From assembly GCA_937965735.1 (NCBI GenBank), contig CALCKU010000099.1, forward strand, positions 1 to 39,257: a stretch of DNA of 39,257 nucleotides, given 5' to 3'. Below the pieces are notes generated by a model, which was not told the origin of the DNA, searched no databases, and saw only the letters and a program-made list of their open reading frames with translations. The DNA comes from an uncultured Caulobacterales bacterium (lineage in GTDB: Bacteria > Pseudomonadota > Alphaproteobacteria > Caulobacterales > Maricaulaceae). Positions 16,431 to 24,955 of this stretch are shown here, in pieces; the stretch's first letter is position 1, and each line of letters begins with the position of its first letter. The position numbers and the translations under genes are program-made.

Positions 16431-17948
16431 ATGCTCCGTAAAAACCCCTCAAACCCCACCGTAAATGTCACAGCCGATTACATTGTTATTGGGGCGGGTG
16501 CTGTGGGCATGGCTTTTGCGGATACAATACTGACAGAGACGGATTCCACGGTGGCCATCATTGATAAACATCACAAACCTGGCGGGCATTGGAATGTCGC
16601 ATATCCCTTCGTCACCCTGCACCAACCTTCGAATTTTTACGGCGTTAGCTCCCGTGAACTAAGCGAAGGTATTCAAGATCAAGTCGGCTTGAATAAAGGG
16701 CTTGGGGATTTGGCGAGCGGGGCCGAGGTGTCCGCTTATTTTGATAAAGTCATGCGCCATCAATTCTTACCCACAGGGCGCGTTGAATATTTCCCCATGT
16801 GTCGTTTTTCGGGATTTAATACAGGCTTGGACGCGGACGCAGACCAGATAAAAAGTACGTCAAAAAGCACAGCTAAAAGTCCAAATAAAAGCCCAACTAA
16901 AAGCACAGGGCAATTCACCAATATTTTATCGGGTCAACACTACGAAGCGCACGCCCATAAAAAGTTTGTCGATTGTACCTATTTAAAAACAACTGTGCCC
17001 TCGACGCATACACCCAATTTTGACATTGCGAGCGGCGCGCAATTTATTCCACTCAATACGCTCGCAATGTTGGAGCAAACCCCCGAAGGATATGTTATCA
17101 TTGGCGGCGGGAAGACGGGCATTGATGCCTGTTTATTTCTGCTTGAAAACGGCGTTAATCCAGACGCCATTCAATGGATTATATCGCGGGATGCTTGGCT
17201 ATTAAACCGCAAGAACACCCAACCTTCAGAAGCGTTTTTTGAAAGCACAATGGGCGCGCAAGCCGCACAATTTGAATCACTCGCACACGCAAGCTCAATA
17301 GATGATGCATTTTCGCGTTTAGAATCGTCCGGATATTTCCTAAGGCTTGATAAAAATATACGGCCAGAAATGTTTCACGGCGCCACTATCTCCGAACTGG
17401 AACTGGCACAGTTACGGCGGATAAAAAACACAATTCGCATGGGCCGTGTTACCGCCGTTGGTACGCATGAAATCATTTTGGAAAAGGGCACTATCCCCAC
17501 AAGCCCCAATCATATCCATGTCGATTGCTCGGCCAGCGCGATTAGCAATCTGGAAATGAAACCAATTTTTGAAGACCATTTGATAACGCCGCAAACGGTA
17601 CGCTCTTATCAACCTGTCTTTAGCGCCGCCTTTATCGCGCACATAGAAGCCACACTGGAAACCACCGCAGAGAAAAACGCGCTTTGCCGCGTGGTACCGC
17701 TACCCAATAAAGATACAGATTACTTTATCTTCACAGCCGCCTTTATGATGAACCAATATAATTGGTCACAAAACCCAGAGCTTAAAAACTGGCTTTTGAA
17801 TAATCGACTTGACGGATTTTCGAAATTAGTCGCAGGGATTCAAGAAGACGACACAGAGAAACGCGCGATAATGAAACGCTTGCGTAATCATGCAATGCCC
17901 GCCATGGCGAAGTTAAACCAGTTCATTGCCGAATTAGAAACACAATAA
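16431..17948 (+). CDS. FAD/NAD(P)-binding oxidoreductase (flavin monooxygenase-like)
   Basis: 505-aa two-dinucleotide-domain flavoprotein. An N-terminal Rossmann motif YIVIGAGAVGMAFAD binds FAD, followed by an acidic strand end (VAIIDKHHKPGGHWN); a second motif VIIGGGKTGIDACLFLLENG begins near residue 220. The PGGHW segment is typical of flavin-containing monooxygenase-like enzymes. Substrate unknown. A low-complexity insertion of Lys/Ser/Thr/Pro repeats (about 137-160; KSTSKSTAKSPNKSPTKST) interrupts the fold between beta strands and looks like recent repeat growth. ATG 16431 was chosen over 16362, because 16362 lies inside the first operator. Control by the divergent TetR regulator suggests induction by the compound it oxidises or detoxifies. 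Confidence 0.82.
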   Translation: MLRKNPSNPTVNVTADYIVIGAGAVGMAFADTILTETDSTVAIIDKHHKPGGHWNVAYPFVTLHQPSNFYGVSSRELSEGIQDQVGLNKGLGDLASGAEVSAYFDKVMRHQFLPTGRVEYFPMCRFSGFNTGLDADADQIKSTSKSTAKSPNKSPTKSTGQFTNILSGQHYEAHAHKKFVDCTYLKTTVPSTHTPNFDIASGAQFIPLNTLAMLEQTPEGYVIIGGGKTGIDACLFLLENGVNPDAIQWIISRDAWLLNRKNTQPSEAFFESTMGAQAAQFESLAHASSIDDAFSRLESSGYFLRLDKNIRPEMFHGATISELELAQLRRIKNTIRMGRVTAVGTHEIILEKGTIPTSPNHIHVDCSASAISNLEMKPIFEDHLITPQTVRSYQPVFSAAFIAHIEATLETTAEKNALCRVVPLPNKDTDYFIFTAAFMMNQYNWSQNPELKNWLLNNRLDGFSKLVAGIQEDDTEKRAIMKRLRNHAMPAMAKLNQFIAELETQ

Positions 17949-18091
17949 ATCACCTCGCCCTGTTCAAGTCTGGAAAACAGTCTTATTAAAAATCTGGCTT
18001 ACTTTTAAGCTTTGACGAAAACGATTGTCAAAACAGTCCAAGGTTCCTTTTTCTTTTATGTTATGTATGGTGCAAAAGACAGAGGTGAGCA

Positions 18092-19828
18092 GTGGCGCAA
18101 AAATACAAAGCATTTATCAGCTATTCGCATAAGGATCGTCAATGGGCGGCATGGCTCCATAAACGATTAGAAACCTATAGCTTTCCCAAACACATTATTG
18201 GGCAAGAAACACGGTTTGGCCCCGTCCCCGCAACCCTTAAACCCATTTTTCGAGATCGAGATGAATTAAGTGCGGGCGCAGATTTAGGCGAAAAAATCGA
18301 AGCGGCCCTAAAGCAAACCCAAACCCTGATTGTCATATGTTCACCGCAAGCCGCCAAATCTCATTGGGTCAACCAAGAAGTCTTATTTTTCAAACGCCAT
18401 TGCGTTGGTGCCAATATATTTGCCGTCATTATCGACGGCGAACCTTTCTCTCAGGGTGAAATGTCAGATCAGGAATGCTTTCCCCCCGCATTACGATTTC
18501 AACTCGGGGATGACGGAACCCTCTCCGAAGCTCCAGCAGAGCCCCTCGCGGCAGATTTACGCGATAAAGCAGAGGGTAAACGGTTAGGCCTGTTAAAACT
18601 CATATCCGGTATGGCGGGGCTTGGCCTTGATGATTTAGTCCAACGCGACCTTCGCCGCGCCCGTAGACGCGTGACGGCGGTCACGACTGGCGCCATAACA
18701 GCAATGCTAGTCATGGGCTCTCTCACATGGCTCGCGGTTGATGCCAGAGGCGAAGCTGATAAAAGACGTAATGACGCTGAAGGGCTGACTGAGTTTATGC
18801 TCACGGATTTAAAAGACAAGTTAGAGCCCATAGGCAAGCTGGACATAATGGACGGTGTGGCCGAAAAAGTTATCCGCTATTACGAAAATTATGACGCGAA
18901 CGCATTTGGGTGCGAAACCGCTCGCCGACACGCTCGGGCCTTGCATTTAGCCGCTGAAATCGCAAATTCGAGCGGGGATATAGACGCGTTTTCTAAAAGC
19001 GCCAAAGAGGCTTTCGAAATAACCGAGCGCAATCTTACGCATTGCAAAGATCAAGACCTTGCCCTTTATGACCACGGATTATCATCCTTTTGGCGAGGCT
19101 ATTACGCGCTCTCGGTTGACAATATGGAGGCCGCACATGGTCATTTTACGAAATATTTAAACACAGCGCAGACAGCCGCCCGATTAAATGGCCGTAAAGA
19201 TATAAAGTATGACCTTAATATTGCGCAGGCCTACTCTACTTTGGGCGCTATGCGATATATTACGGGGAATGTCGAAGACGCTCAAAGTTTATTTGAACAA
19301 TCAAGAGCACTTTTCGAGACTCTAATTAATCAAGATAAGCAATTGAATGTGATTGTCAGTGATTATTCTAACACATTAGGCTGGCTGGCATTATGTGCTG
19401 AAAAAAATAGCCGCCTAGACAAAAGCATAGCGTACCGACTTGAAGAAACGGCCATATTAGACGACCCTATATTAGGGCCAAAGCTTGATAAATGGAAAAT
19501 GCTTTATGCTAAAGGGTCTGCCAATCGGCATTTGTCGAAACTTTACACGGCAAAGTCCAATCCCAAACGCGCCTATAAACATGCCATTCAGGCTGAGAAA
19601 ATTTTTAACCAACTCAATCAGCATGATAAAGACAATCAGGATTGGCTGGAGGCCTTGGCCTATTCGCAGTCTGTTATTTTTGAATTGGCACTGGAGAACC
19701 ATACTGAACCCATTTCAGCTATTTCCGAGAGACTCAGGCGAACGCTCAATAAATTCGCGTCCGAAGATAGCATTCATAAACAGCAACATTTTAAAACATT
19801 TTACCAAAGAGAAGAGGCCTTAAAATGA
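18092..19828 (+). CDS. TIR-domain protein with transmembrane helix and TPR-like C-terminus
   Basis: 578-aa protein. Residues 5-125 form a bacterial TIR domain: KAFISYSHKDRQWAAWLHKR (box 1), IFRDRDELSAGADLGEKIEA (box 2), LIVICSPQAAKSHWVNQEVL (box 3). Glu96 in SHWVNQE is at the position of the catalytic Glu of TIR NAD+ hydrolases/cyclases, so activity is plausible. A basic stretch (RRARRR, 188-193) and a TM at about 196-216 follow, placing TIR in the cytosol and the helical TPR-like half (about 260-570) on the other side, if the positive-inside rule holds. The start is GTG 18092 with GAGG 7 nt upstream. The stop overlaps the next ATG (ATGA). Homologues in defence produce NAD-derived messengers; that role here is inference. 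Confidence 0.88.
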   Translation: MAQKYKAFISYSHKDRQWAAWLHKRLETYSFPKHIIGQETRFGPVPATLKPIFRDRDELSAGADLGEKIEAALKQTQTLIVICSPQAAKSHWVNQEVLFFKRHCVGANIFAVIIDGEPFSQGEMSDQECFPPALRFQLGDDGTLSEAPAEPLAADLRDKAEGKRLGLLKLISGMAGLGLDDLVQRDLRRARRRVTAVTTGAITAMLVMGSLTWLAVDARGEADKRRNDAEGLTEFMLTDLKDKLEPIGKLDIMDGVAEKVIRYYENYDANAFGCETARRHARALHLAAEIANSSGDIDAFSKSAKEAFEITERNLTHCKDQDLALYDHGLSSFWRGYYALSVDNMEAAHGHFTKYLNTAQTAARLNGRKDIKYDLNIAQAYSTLGAMRYITGNVEDAQSLFEQSRALFETLINQDKQLNVIVSDYSNTLGWLALCAEKNSRLDKSIAYRLEETAILDDPILGPKLDKWKMLYAKGSANRHLSKLYTAKSNPKRAYKHAIQAEKIFNQLNQHDKDNQDWLEALAYSQSVIFELALENHTEPISAISERLRRTLNKFASEDSIHKQQHFKTFYQREEALK

Positions 19829-20298
19829 AAAATAAATTCAAATATATAGTCAAGTTAATCGACCCCAAAATGATTCTAGAAAATCTTGGCGGCGGCGTTA
19901 GTTTTACGCCAAAGCACATAAATGGTGATAAAGACAAATCACTCTCAAAAGCAGAACTTATTGCTCACGATCGTCAACGTGTCGGGTTTTATGATCTGGA
20001 TTTCAACACGCCATATGACCGAAAAACAGTCTTTAGATTCAAGATCATAAATGATGATGACGATACGAAGTGGGAGTTCAGAGATCCGCCGTTTACCGTT
20101 AACGATATGTCTGCTGTTACCCGCTGTAAACGCAATAAAAAGAACAAAAGAAAAGCTGTATTAGTGGTTAAAGGGCATGGTTCGCATAGCGACACTCAAG
20201 AACTAAAATATACACTACACTACCAAGAAAAGGGCAATCCGAAAAACACATTCGATCACGACCCTGTTATTAGAAATGGAACAATCCCCCCAAGTTAA
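19825..20298 (+). CDS. Hypothetical protein coupled to the TIR gene
   Basis: 157-aa charged, soluble-looking protein with no signal peptide or TM. I do not recognise the family. It is beta-rich by eye (VFRFKIINDDDDTKWEFRDP; then AVLVVKGHGSHSD and ELKYTLHYQEKG), resembling a single beta-sandwich domain with a basic loop RCKRNKKNKRKA near residue 100. Its ATG overlaps the TIR stop codon (ATGA), so the two proteins are probably made in a fixed ratio and may interact. The operon position is the only functional clue. Confidence 0.75.
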   Translation: MKNKFKYIVKLIDPKMILENLGGGVSFTPKHINGDKDKSLSKAELIAHDRQRVGFYDLDFNTPYDRKTVFRFKIINDDDDTKWEFRDPPFTVNDMSAVTRCKRNKKNKRKAVLVVKGHGSHSDTQELKYTLHYQEKGNPKNTFDHDPVIRNGTIPPS

Positions 20299-20434
20299 GC
20301 GAACATGTCAATGCGTCCAACGCTTGTGGGACTGCACGTCGGATCTACACTTTTAGTGAGGCTCGCATTAAAGGTTTTGGAGCCCAGTATAATTGCGCCT
20401 GAAGCCAAATCTGCTGTCGCTATTGAATAGAAAT

Positions 20435-21961
20435 ATGACCTCACTCACAGACAATCTTAAAGTATATGAGAGCGCAATCTTTGCGCTCTCAAAAGAACCT
20501 GACATTTTATTGCATAAACATACAGCCGTTTTGGCCCTTGCAAGAGCGGGGTCTCTCGACTTTGCTTTATCAGAATATATGCGTTTGGGTTTAAACCGTG
20601 TACGCCACCACGAGGATATCATGTCCTTACACGGGCGACTTTATAAAGATTTATACCTATCTCACCAAGGGAAAAAGGCCATAGAACTGGCCCGCCTATC
20701 GGCAGAAAAATACGAAAACGCATATAAGGATTCGGGTGGTTTTTATTCAGGTATAAATGCAGCCAGCATGGCTTTGCTCGGCGGTGTTCCCTGTGAAATG
20801 GTTGAAATGCGCGCCCGCCGCCTCCTAAAGGCTTTACCGGTCATAGAAGATGTTGACCGCGAAGTTTACTTTATTGAGGCAAGTCGCGCTGAAGCCTATT
20901 TTTTACTAGGCGAGATGGACAAAGCCTATGCCAGCCTAAAAAACGCTATTAATTTTGATCCCTTGAATTTTACGGCCCATGCCTCAACCCTAAAACAACT
21001 GGCCATGATTACGAAGGCCCGCAATATAGACGTTAAATGGCTGTCTGAGTTTAGCCCGCCGCGAGCCATACATTTTGCAGGACACATTTTTGGACGCGAG
21101 GGTGAGGTTGAAGAGGTTCCAGTCCTATCTGAGGACACGATAAATCATATAGCCCAACGTGTGACAGAGCTTATTCAAGTCAATGATATTGGTTTCGGTT
21201 TCGGCGCCCTTGCCGCAGGGTCTGATATTGTGATCGCAGAATGTTTACTCGAAGAAGGCGGAGAACTCCACGTTGTCTTGCCAGTTGACAGAGCGCGGTT
21301 TTCAGCCGCCTCGATTAAACCCTATGGTGCCTCTTGGCAAAAACGGTTTGAATCATGTTTAGAAAACGCTAGCTCTATTACCGAATGGGATGGCCTCAAG
21401 CAGTGGCCAGATCATATGTTGCAAGATCGGGCGAGCTTAATGGCTATGGGCGGGGCTATTCGCCATTCGGAAGCCTTGGCGGTTAACGCGGGTCAGCTGG
21501 TTATTTGGGACAAGAAAAAAGGCAAACACGGTACAGCCTATGACGCGCAACTATGGCAAGAAAGCGAGCGGCCACAATATATTCTACCTTATACTTGGAT
21601 TAGAAACGCTCAATCACACGGGGCTCAAGCTTCCAAGTACAAATACCAAACGCTTTTAACGCGCCCCGGCATGGATGAACCCTTGGAATTCGACACTTTA
21701 ATTGACGGGATAAAGGCAGCTCTGGATTTCCGTCAAGAAACACCACGTATTATGCAGGCGCTTTCTCTGAGACTTCAGGGCGATCCAATTGCAGAACCGC
21801 CAACGTCCATTAATCTATTTGCAGAATTACCGGGAACAATTTGCGTTAATGAACTCGCGGCAAATTATATTTCCCTTCATCATAACCGCGACTTCTCCGT
21901 AAGTTTTATGGGACTCAGCCAACAAAACTTACGCGTCTTTGCCCTACAAGAGCGGGGTTAG
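20435..21961 (+). CDS. TPR (TRAFs-binding/DUF4071-like) protein with SLOG-like nucleotide-sensing domain
   Basis: 508-aa soluble protein. Residues about 5-200 are helical repeats resembling the TRAFs-binding/DUF4071 region (LLHKHTAVLALARAGSLDFA; then SRAEAYFLLGEMDKAYASLK). Residues about 210-365 look like a SLOG (DprA/LOG-type Rossmann) domain: HFAGHIFGRE, then GFGFGALAAGSDIVIAECLL, GELHVVLPVDRARFSAASIK and LAVNAGQLVIWD. SLOG domains bind nucleotides such as the cyclic ADP-ribose made by TIR proteins in Thoeris. The C-terminal 140 residues are unassigned. I chose ATG 20435; a TTG at 20393 with a better-placed GGAG would add 14 residues. The gap after the 157-aa gene is 136 nt, so an internal promoter cannot be excluded. 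Confidence 0.75.
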   Translation: MTSLTDNLKVYESAIFALSKEPDILLHKHTAVLALARAGSLDFALSEYMRLGLNRVRHHEDIMSLHGRLYKDLYLSHQGKKAIELARLSAEKYENAYKDSGGFYSGINAASMALLGGVPCEMVEMRARRLLKALPVIEDVDREVYFIEASRAEAYFLLGEMDKAYASLKNAINFDPLNFTAHASTLKQLAMITKARNIDVKWLSEFSPPRAIHFAGHIFGREGEVEEVPVLSEDTINHIAQRVTELIQVNDIGFGFGALAAGSDIVIAECLLEEGGELHVVLPVDRARFSAASIKPYGASWQKRFESCLENASSITEWDGLKQWPDHMLQDRASLMAMGGAIRHSEALAVNAGQLVIWDKKKGKHGTAYDAQLWQESERPQYILPYTWIRNAQSHGAQASKYKYQTLLTRPGMDEPLEFDTLIDGIKAALDFRQETPRIMQALSLRLQGDPIAEPPTSINLFAELPGTICVNELAANYISLHHNRDFSVSFMGLSQQNLRVFALQERG

Positions 21962-21962
21962 T

Positions 21963-22697
21963 ATGGACGAGGCAGACGCTAAAATTGTGAAAAAAGCGTT
22001 TGAAACGCTTGAGTTTGAAACGCTTGAGCTTAAAATACGAGGGTTTGAGACGCGCGGGTATGAAACGGCCATTATATTGCCCAATGCGGTTAAAGCGCTG
22101 GCGATTAATAAAACGTATGCCGTTAACAATATCATCCATCATCAAGATGAAATTTTTCAACATATTGGCTTTATTCAGTCGGGGCGGGCCTTTGCACTCA
22201 CCGTAGACATTGACGGGAATGAAACTTGGGTTAGCGAATTTACGGCGGGTCAGTTTATGGGCTGTCATTCGCTCTTTGATCCACGCCCTTCACCTTATCA
22301 GATCATTGCCAAAACCACTTTACGATGCCTCTTATTTAACACCCAAAATTTCTTGAGCCTTATGAATGAGTATGAAGCGCTCAATAACATGGTTGTCGCA
22401 GATCTGGCCCGGCAAGTTGACAATCTAACCCGCGCCCAAATCAATACATATCGGCTCTCCATGCGTGGTCAGATTATTTCAGAACTCGCGCGCATTGCCC
22501 GCCCTGTCGGCAAAGATCCCAACACTTTTATCATCAGACCCAGACCCATATTCTCCGAACTCGCCCAACGCTTGGGCACGAGCCGAGAAACCGTCTCTAG
22601 AACAGTCAGTAGTTTAGTCAAAAAAGACGTTTTAGTACGAACAACTGGCGCCCTTATCATACCTAATTATAAAGCCTTAACCCACCAAATCGTGTGA
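21963..22697 (+). CDS. Crp/Fnr-family transcriptional regulator
   Basis: 244-aa protein with an N-terminal cyclic-nucleotide-binding-like beta barrel (about 35-150) and a C-terminal Crp-type HTH (about 180-238; FSELAQRLGTSRETVSRTVS). No Fnr-type N-terminal Cys cluster is visible, so it is unlikely to carry an Fe-S cluster. The first 25 residues contain a repeat (FETLEFETLEL), encoded by a short tandem duplication near 22000-22030. ATG 21963 begins 1 nt after the upstream stop, with AGCGGGG as a possible ribosome-binding site, so it is coupled to the SLOG-like gene and probably senses or controls the same pathway. Confidence 0.88.
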   Translation: MDEADAKIVKKAFETLEFETLELKIRGFETRGYETAIILPNAVKALAINKTYAVNNIIHHQDEIFQHIGFIQSGRAFALTVDIDGNETWVSEFTAGQFMGCHSLFDPRPSPYQIIAKTTLRCLLFNTQNFLSLMNEYEALNNMVVADLARQVDNLTRAQINTYRLSMRGQIISELARIARPVGKDPNTFIIRPRPIFSELAQRLGTSRETVSRTVSSLVKKDVLVRTTGALIIPNYKALTHQIV

Positions 22698-22757
22698 AGG
22701 CCCTTTAAGAGCGCTTACGGCACTCAGAAAGCGTCTTCGCATTCGGTACAGACGGTC

Positions 22758-23549
22758 TTACGCACGCATAGGCCGTTTGACGCGTTCGGGATTTGAAAAC
22801 CTTAGGCTTTCTATCATGGGGCATTGTGTTCCCGAATCTTGGATGAGGCGGAGTAGACTATTGAGGCGGCTCATATTTGGGCCGTCATCCGCTTTTGGTC
22901 GAGCGGTTTGCCTATCACCTGTCTCTATCGGCAAAAACCTTTCAGAAGTCACTGAAACAAGGTCTTCAAAATTGGCACCCGTCGTTTCACAAATACGGCG
23001 CATTTCGGCCTCTAATGTTTGACGCGCTTGACTATGGCTGACTTTCCAAAAAGGAATTAACTCAGCTGTTGATAAATCGACATAATCGACCCCTTCACGG
23101 CTTTCTGGAAGCATGGCTTCCAAGCAAGTGCGCGTGCATTTATCACTTATACCGATCACACCATAAGTCGTCAGTGCTACATCCGATGTGTCTTGCGCTT
23201 GAAACGCTAAACCAAAATCAACACCGATAGTCTTGCCAGAAACACGCTCTAAAATAGGCTTAATCAGATCATTTAGCGACCCTGGCTGTGGTATATAAGA
23301 CAGCAAAATCACTCTAAACCCACGACTTCGTTTTAAAGCCGTTCCAATATTATGTGCAGCCTGCATTAGAGCGCTATGATCTGGCCGCTGAGACAGCGTT
23401 TCTGGCAGTGGAATATGCGCAATTAGAACCGTCGATTTTATCACAAGGCTCTGCAAATTATTAGCAAACTGCACATAAGGCGTACTGGCATTAAAAACAG
23501 CTTTCATCGCTTTGGCTTGAGCAATATGAGGTTGTGTATTCTGTGTCAT
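22758..23549 (-). CDS. Degenerate NDP-sugar dehydrogenase-like protein (core fragment, catalytic residues missing)
   Basis: 263-aa protein that aligns by eye with the middle of UDP-glucose/GDP-mannose dehydrogenases. PQPGSLNDLIKPILERVSGK, then IGVDFGLAF, matches the end of the N-terminal NAD domain; STAELIPFWKVSHSQA, then MRRICETTGANFEDLVSV, matches the central helical domain. The N-terminal GxGxxG Rossmann start, the active-site Cys segment and the C-terminal domain are absent, and the conserved Lys of AExxK is Pro (AELIP). The frame is intact, so it is a reduced paralog rather than a fresh frameshift. It is last in the minus-strand polysaccharide unit, 84 nt after the GT4 gene. A regulatory or structural role is possible; no catalysis expected. 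Confidence 0.6.
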   Translation of the reverse strand: MTQNTQPHIAQAKAMKAVFNASTPYVQFANNLQSLVIKSTVLIAHIPLPETLSQRPDHSALMQAAHNIGTALKRSRGFRVILLSYIPQPGSLNDLIKPILERVSGKTIGVDFGLAFQAQDTSDVALTTYGVIGISDKCTRTCLEAMLPESREGVDYVDLSTAELIPFWKVSHSQARQTLEAEMRRICETTGANFEDLVSVTSERFLPIETGDRQTARPKADDGPNMSRLNSLLRLIQDSGTQCPMIESLRFSNPERVKRPMRA

Positions 23550-23633
23550 TCTTTGTCTCTATGTTTGATTGGACTCAATTGGGAAGGGGTAAGTTGATGT
23601 GACCATTACCGGCCTAACATCATTTGAATGTAT

Positions 23634-24944
23634 TCAGAGCGAAAGGCACTCCGCGTCACTGTCTTCGGTGCGCAATCGTAAAAGACGTCCCGCTTTCAAC
23701 TTTTGCAAAAGCCGTATATGGATCGCCATTACGGTTTGCAAAGTGACACTCTGTGAAACTGCGAGATTTTCATAAGCGATATTTTGCGCCTTTAATGGGG
23801 TCTCTAACCCTTCTGAAATTGCGCGAATAAGGTCATCTTGATCTAGCGGTGTAAAGTGAAAGCCCGATAGGCCCTCACGCTCTGTTACATCTATAAAATC
23901 ACCGAGTAATGGATAGGCCGCAGGCGTACCGTAAATCGCGGCTTGATGTAAAACGCCTGAACTGCCTGTCGTCGAGTCGTAATCAAATATAGCGAGTTTC
24001 GCAGAGGTGAAGAAATCTTCGACATCATCCTCGGCAACATAACCATGAAATTGTATATTCGGATCTGATGCATGTTGGGCTTCGAGACTGGCAAGATAGC
24101 CTTTCTGGGCAGGATGATCTGTACCGCCAATAACCAGCTCTATTGGCGCATGGTTTTGCCTACGGTTGAGCACTTGTACAGCATAGATCGTGCGCTCTAG
24201 TTTTTTATAAGTCCCAAATTTCCCCATTGTAATGACCCGGTTTGGACGATCTTCCAAGCTGGGCAAAGGGGTTTGACTCTCCCGCTCAAACGTTCCGTGT
24301 GGTACCATGAAGACATTTTTACTTTTATATTTGGATTTTAAAATATCAGCAAAACTGTCGAGCGTGACAGTCATATAACCACATTTCAACATCAACTTAG
24401 TGATATGCTCACCCGCAAGCTGTACCAGTTTCTGACGTGCCTTATTGCCGCCAATATTGGTTTTTGATAAATCAACGGCATCAATTAAATTATGCATGAT
24501 AACGCCGCTCGCAATGCCTTTCTTTTGCGAAAGCATCGGCGTCAAAAGGCCAAGAGCCGCAGGGATTTCTTTATCGCCAAAAGAGGCTGTTTGCAGATTA
24601 TAGATGACACGATCGACACCTGTTGCCTTTAAAGCATTTAGGATATTCAAAGCACTCACCCATGAATTAAACGTCCAAACGCGCCTAACCTCGACCTTTG
24701 GGCCTAGGTCCAATTCGACGATTGGTCCTTTGGCTCTGTCCGCCAAGACGATAATTTTCTTAACGTCACTGCGTAAGATAAGGGCTTTGACCATATGCAA
24801 GCCATATTCATTCAAAGATCCGGTGGCGGGTGGAAAGGCCGAAACAATGGCTAATGTATCGCCGCTGGGAGGGGCCGCATTGATAGGTGTTTTAGAGGCT
24901 TTCATTGAAGGCGCTGCTGTCAGAGGGAAGGTTTCAAGAGTCAT
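23634..24944 (-). CDS. Glycosyltransferase, GT-B fold (family 4-like)
   Basis: 436-aa cytosolic glycosyltransferase. The N-terminal half opens with TLAIVSAFPPATGSLNEYGL, an acceptor-domain glycine-rich turn. The C-terminal half holds the donor domain: RVITMGKFGTYKKLERTIYA, then NIQFHGYVAEDDVEDFFTSA, and a modified EX7E region around FDYDSTTGSSGVLHQAAIYG, in which the first Glu of the family is replaced by Asp/Ser-rich sequence. Substrates unknown. ATG 24944 follows the glycosidase-like gene by 11 nt, with AAAGG about 8 nt upstream. It belongs to the minus-strand polysaccharide unit and should add sugars on the cytosolic side of the membrane. Confidence 0.85.
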   Translation of the reverse strand: MTLETFPLTAAPSMKASKTPINAAPPSGDTLAIVSAFPPATGSLNEYGLHMVKALILRSDVKKIIVLADRAKGPIVELDLGPKVEVRRVWTFNSWVSALNILNALKATGVDRVIYNLQTASFGDKEIPAALGLLTPMLSQKKGIASGVIMHNLIDAVDLSKTNIGGNKARQKLVQLAGEHITKLMLKCGYMTVTLDSFADILKSKYKSKNVFMVPHGTFERESQTPLPSLEDRPNRVITMGKFGTYKKLERTIYAVQVLNRRQNHAPIELVIGGTDHPAQKGYLASLEAQHASDPNIQFHGYVAEDDVEDFFTSAKLAIFDYDSTTGSSGVLHQAAIYGTPAAYPLLGDFIDVTEREGLSGFHFTPLDQDDLIRAISEGLETPLKAQNIAYENLAVSQSVTLQTVMAIHIRLLQKLKAGRLLRLRTEDSDAECLSL

Positions 24945-24955
24945 AGAAAGGACCT

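Noticed and set aside
18092-22697. Classical Thoeris system
   Set aside because: No SIR2-SLOG ThsA and no TM-macro effector is present; only the TIR plus SLOG-like theme is shared, so it is reported as a candidate new architecture instead.
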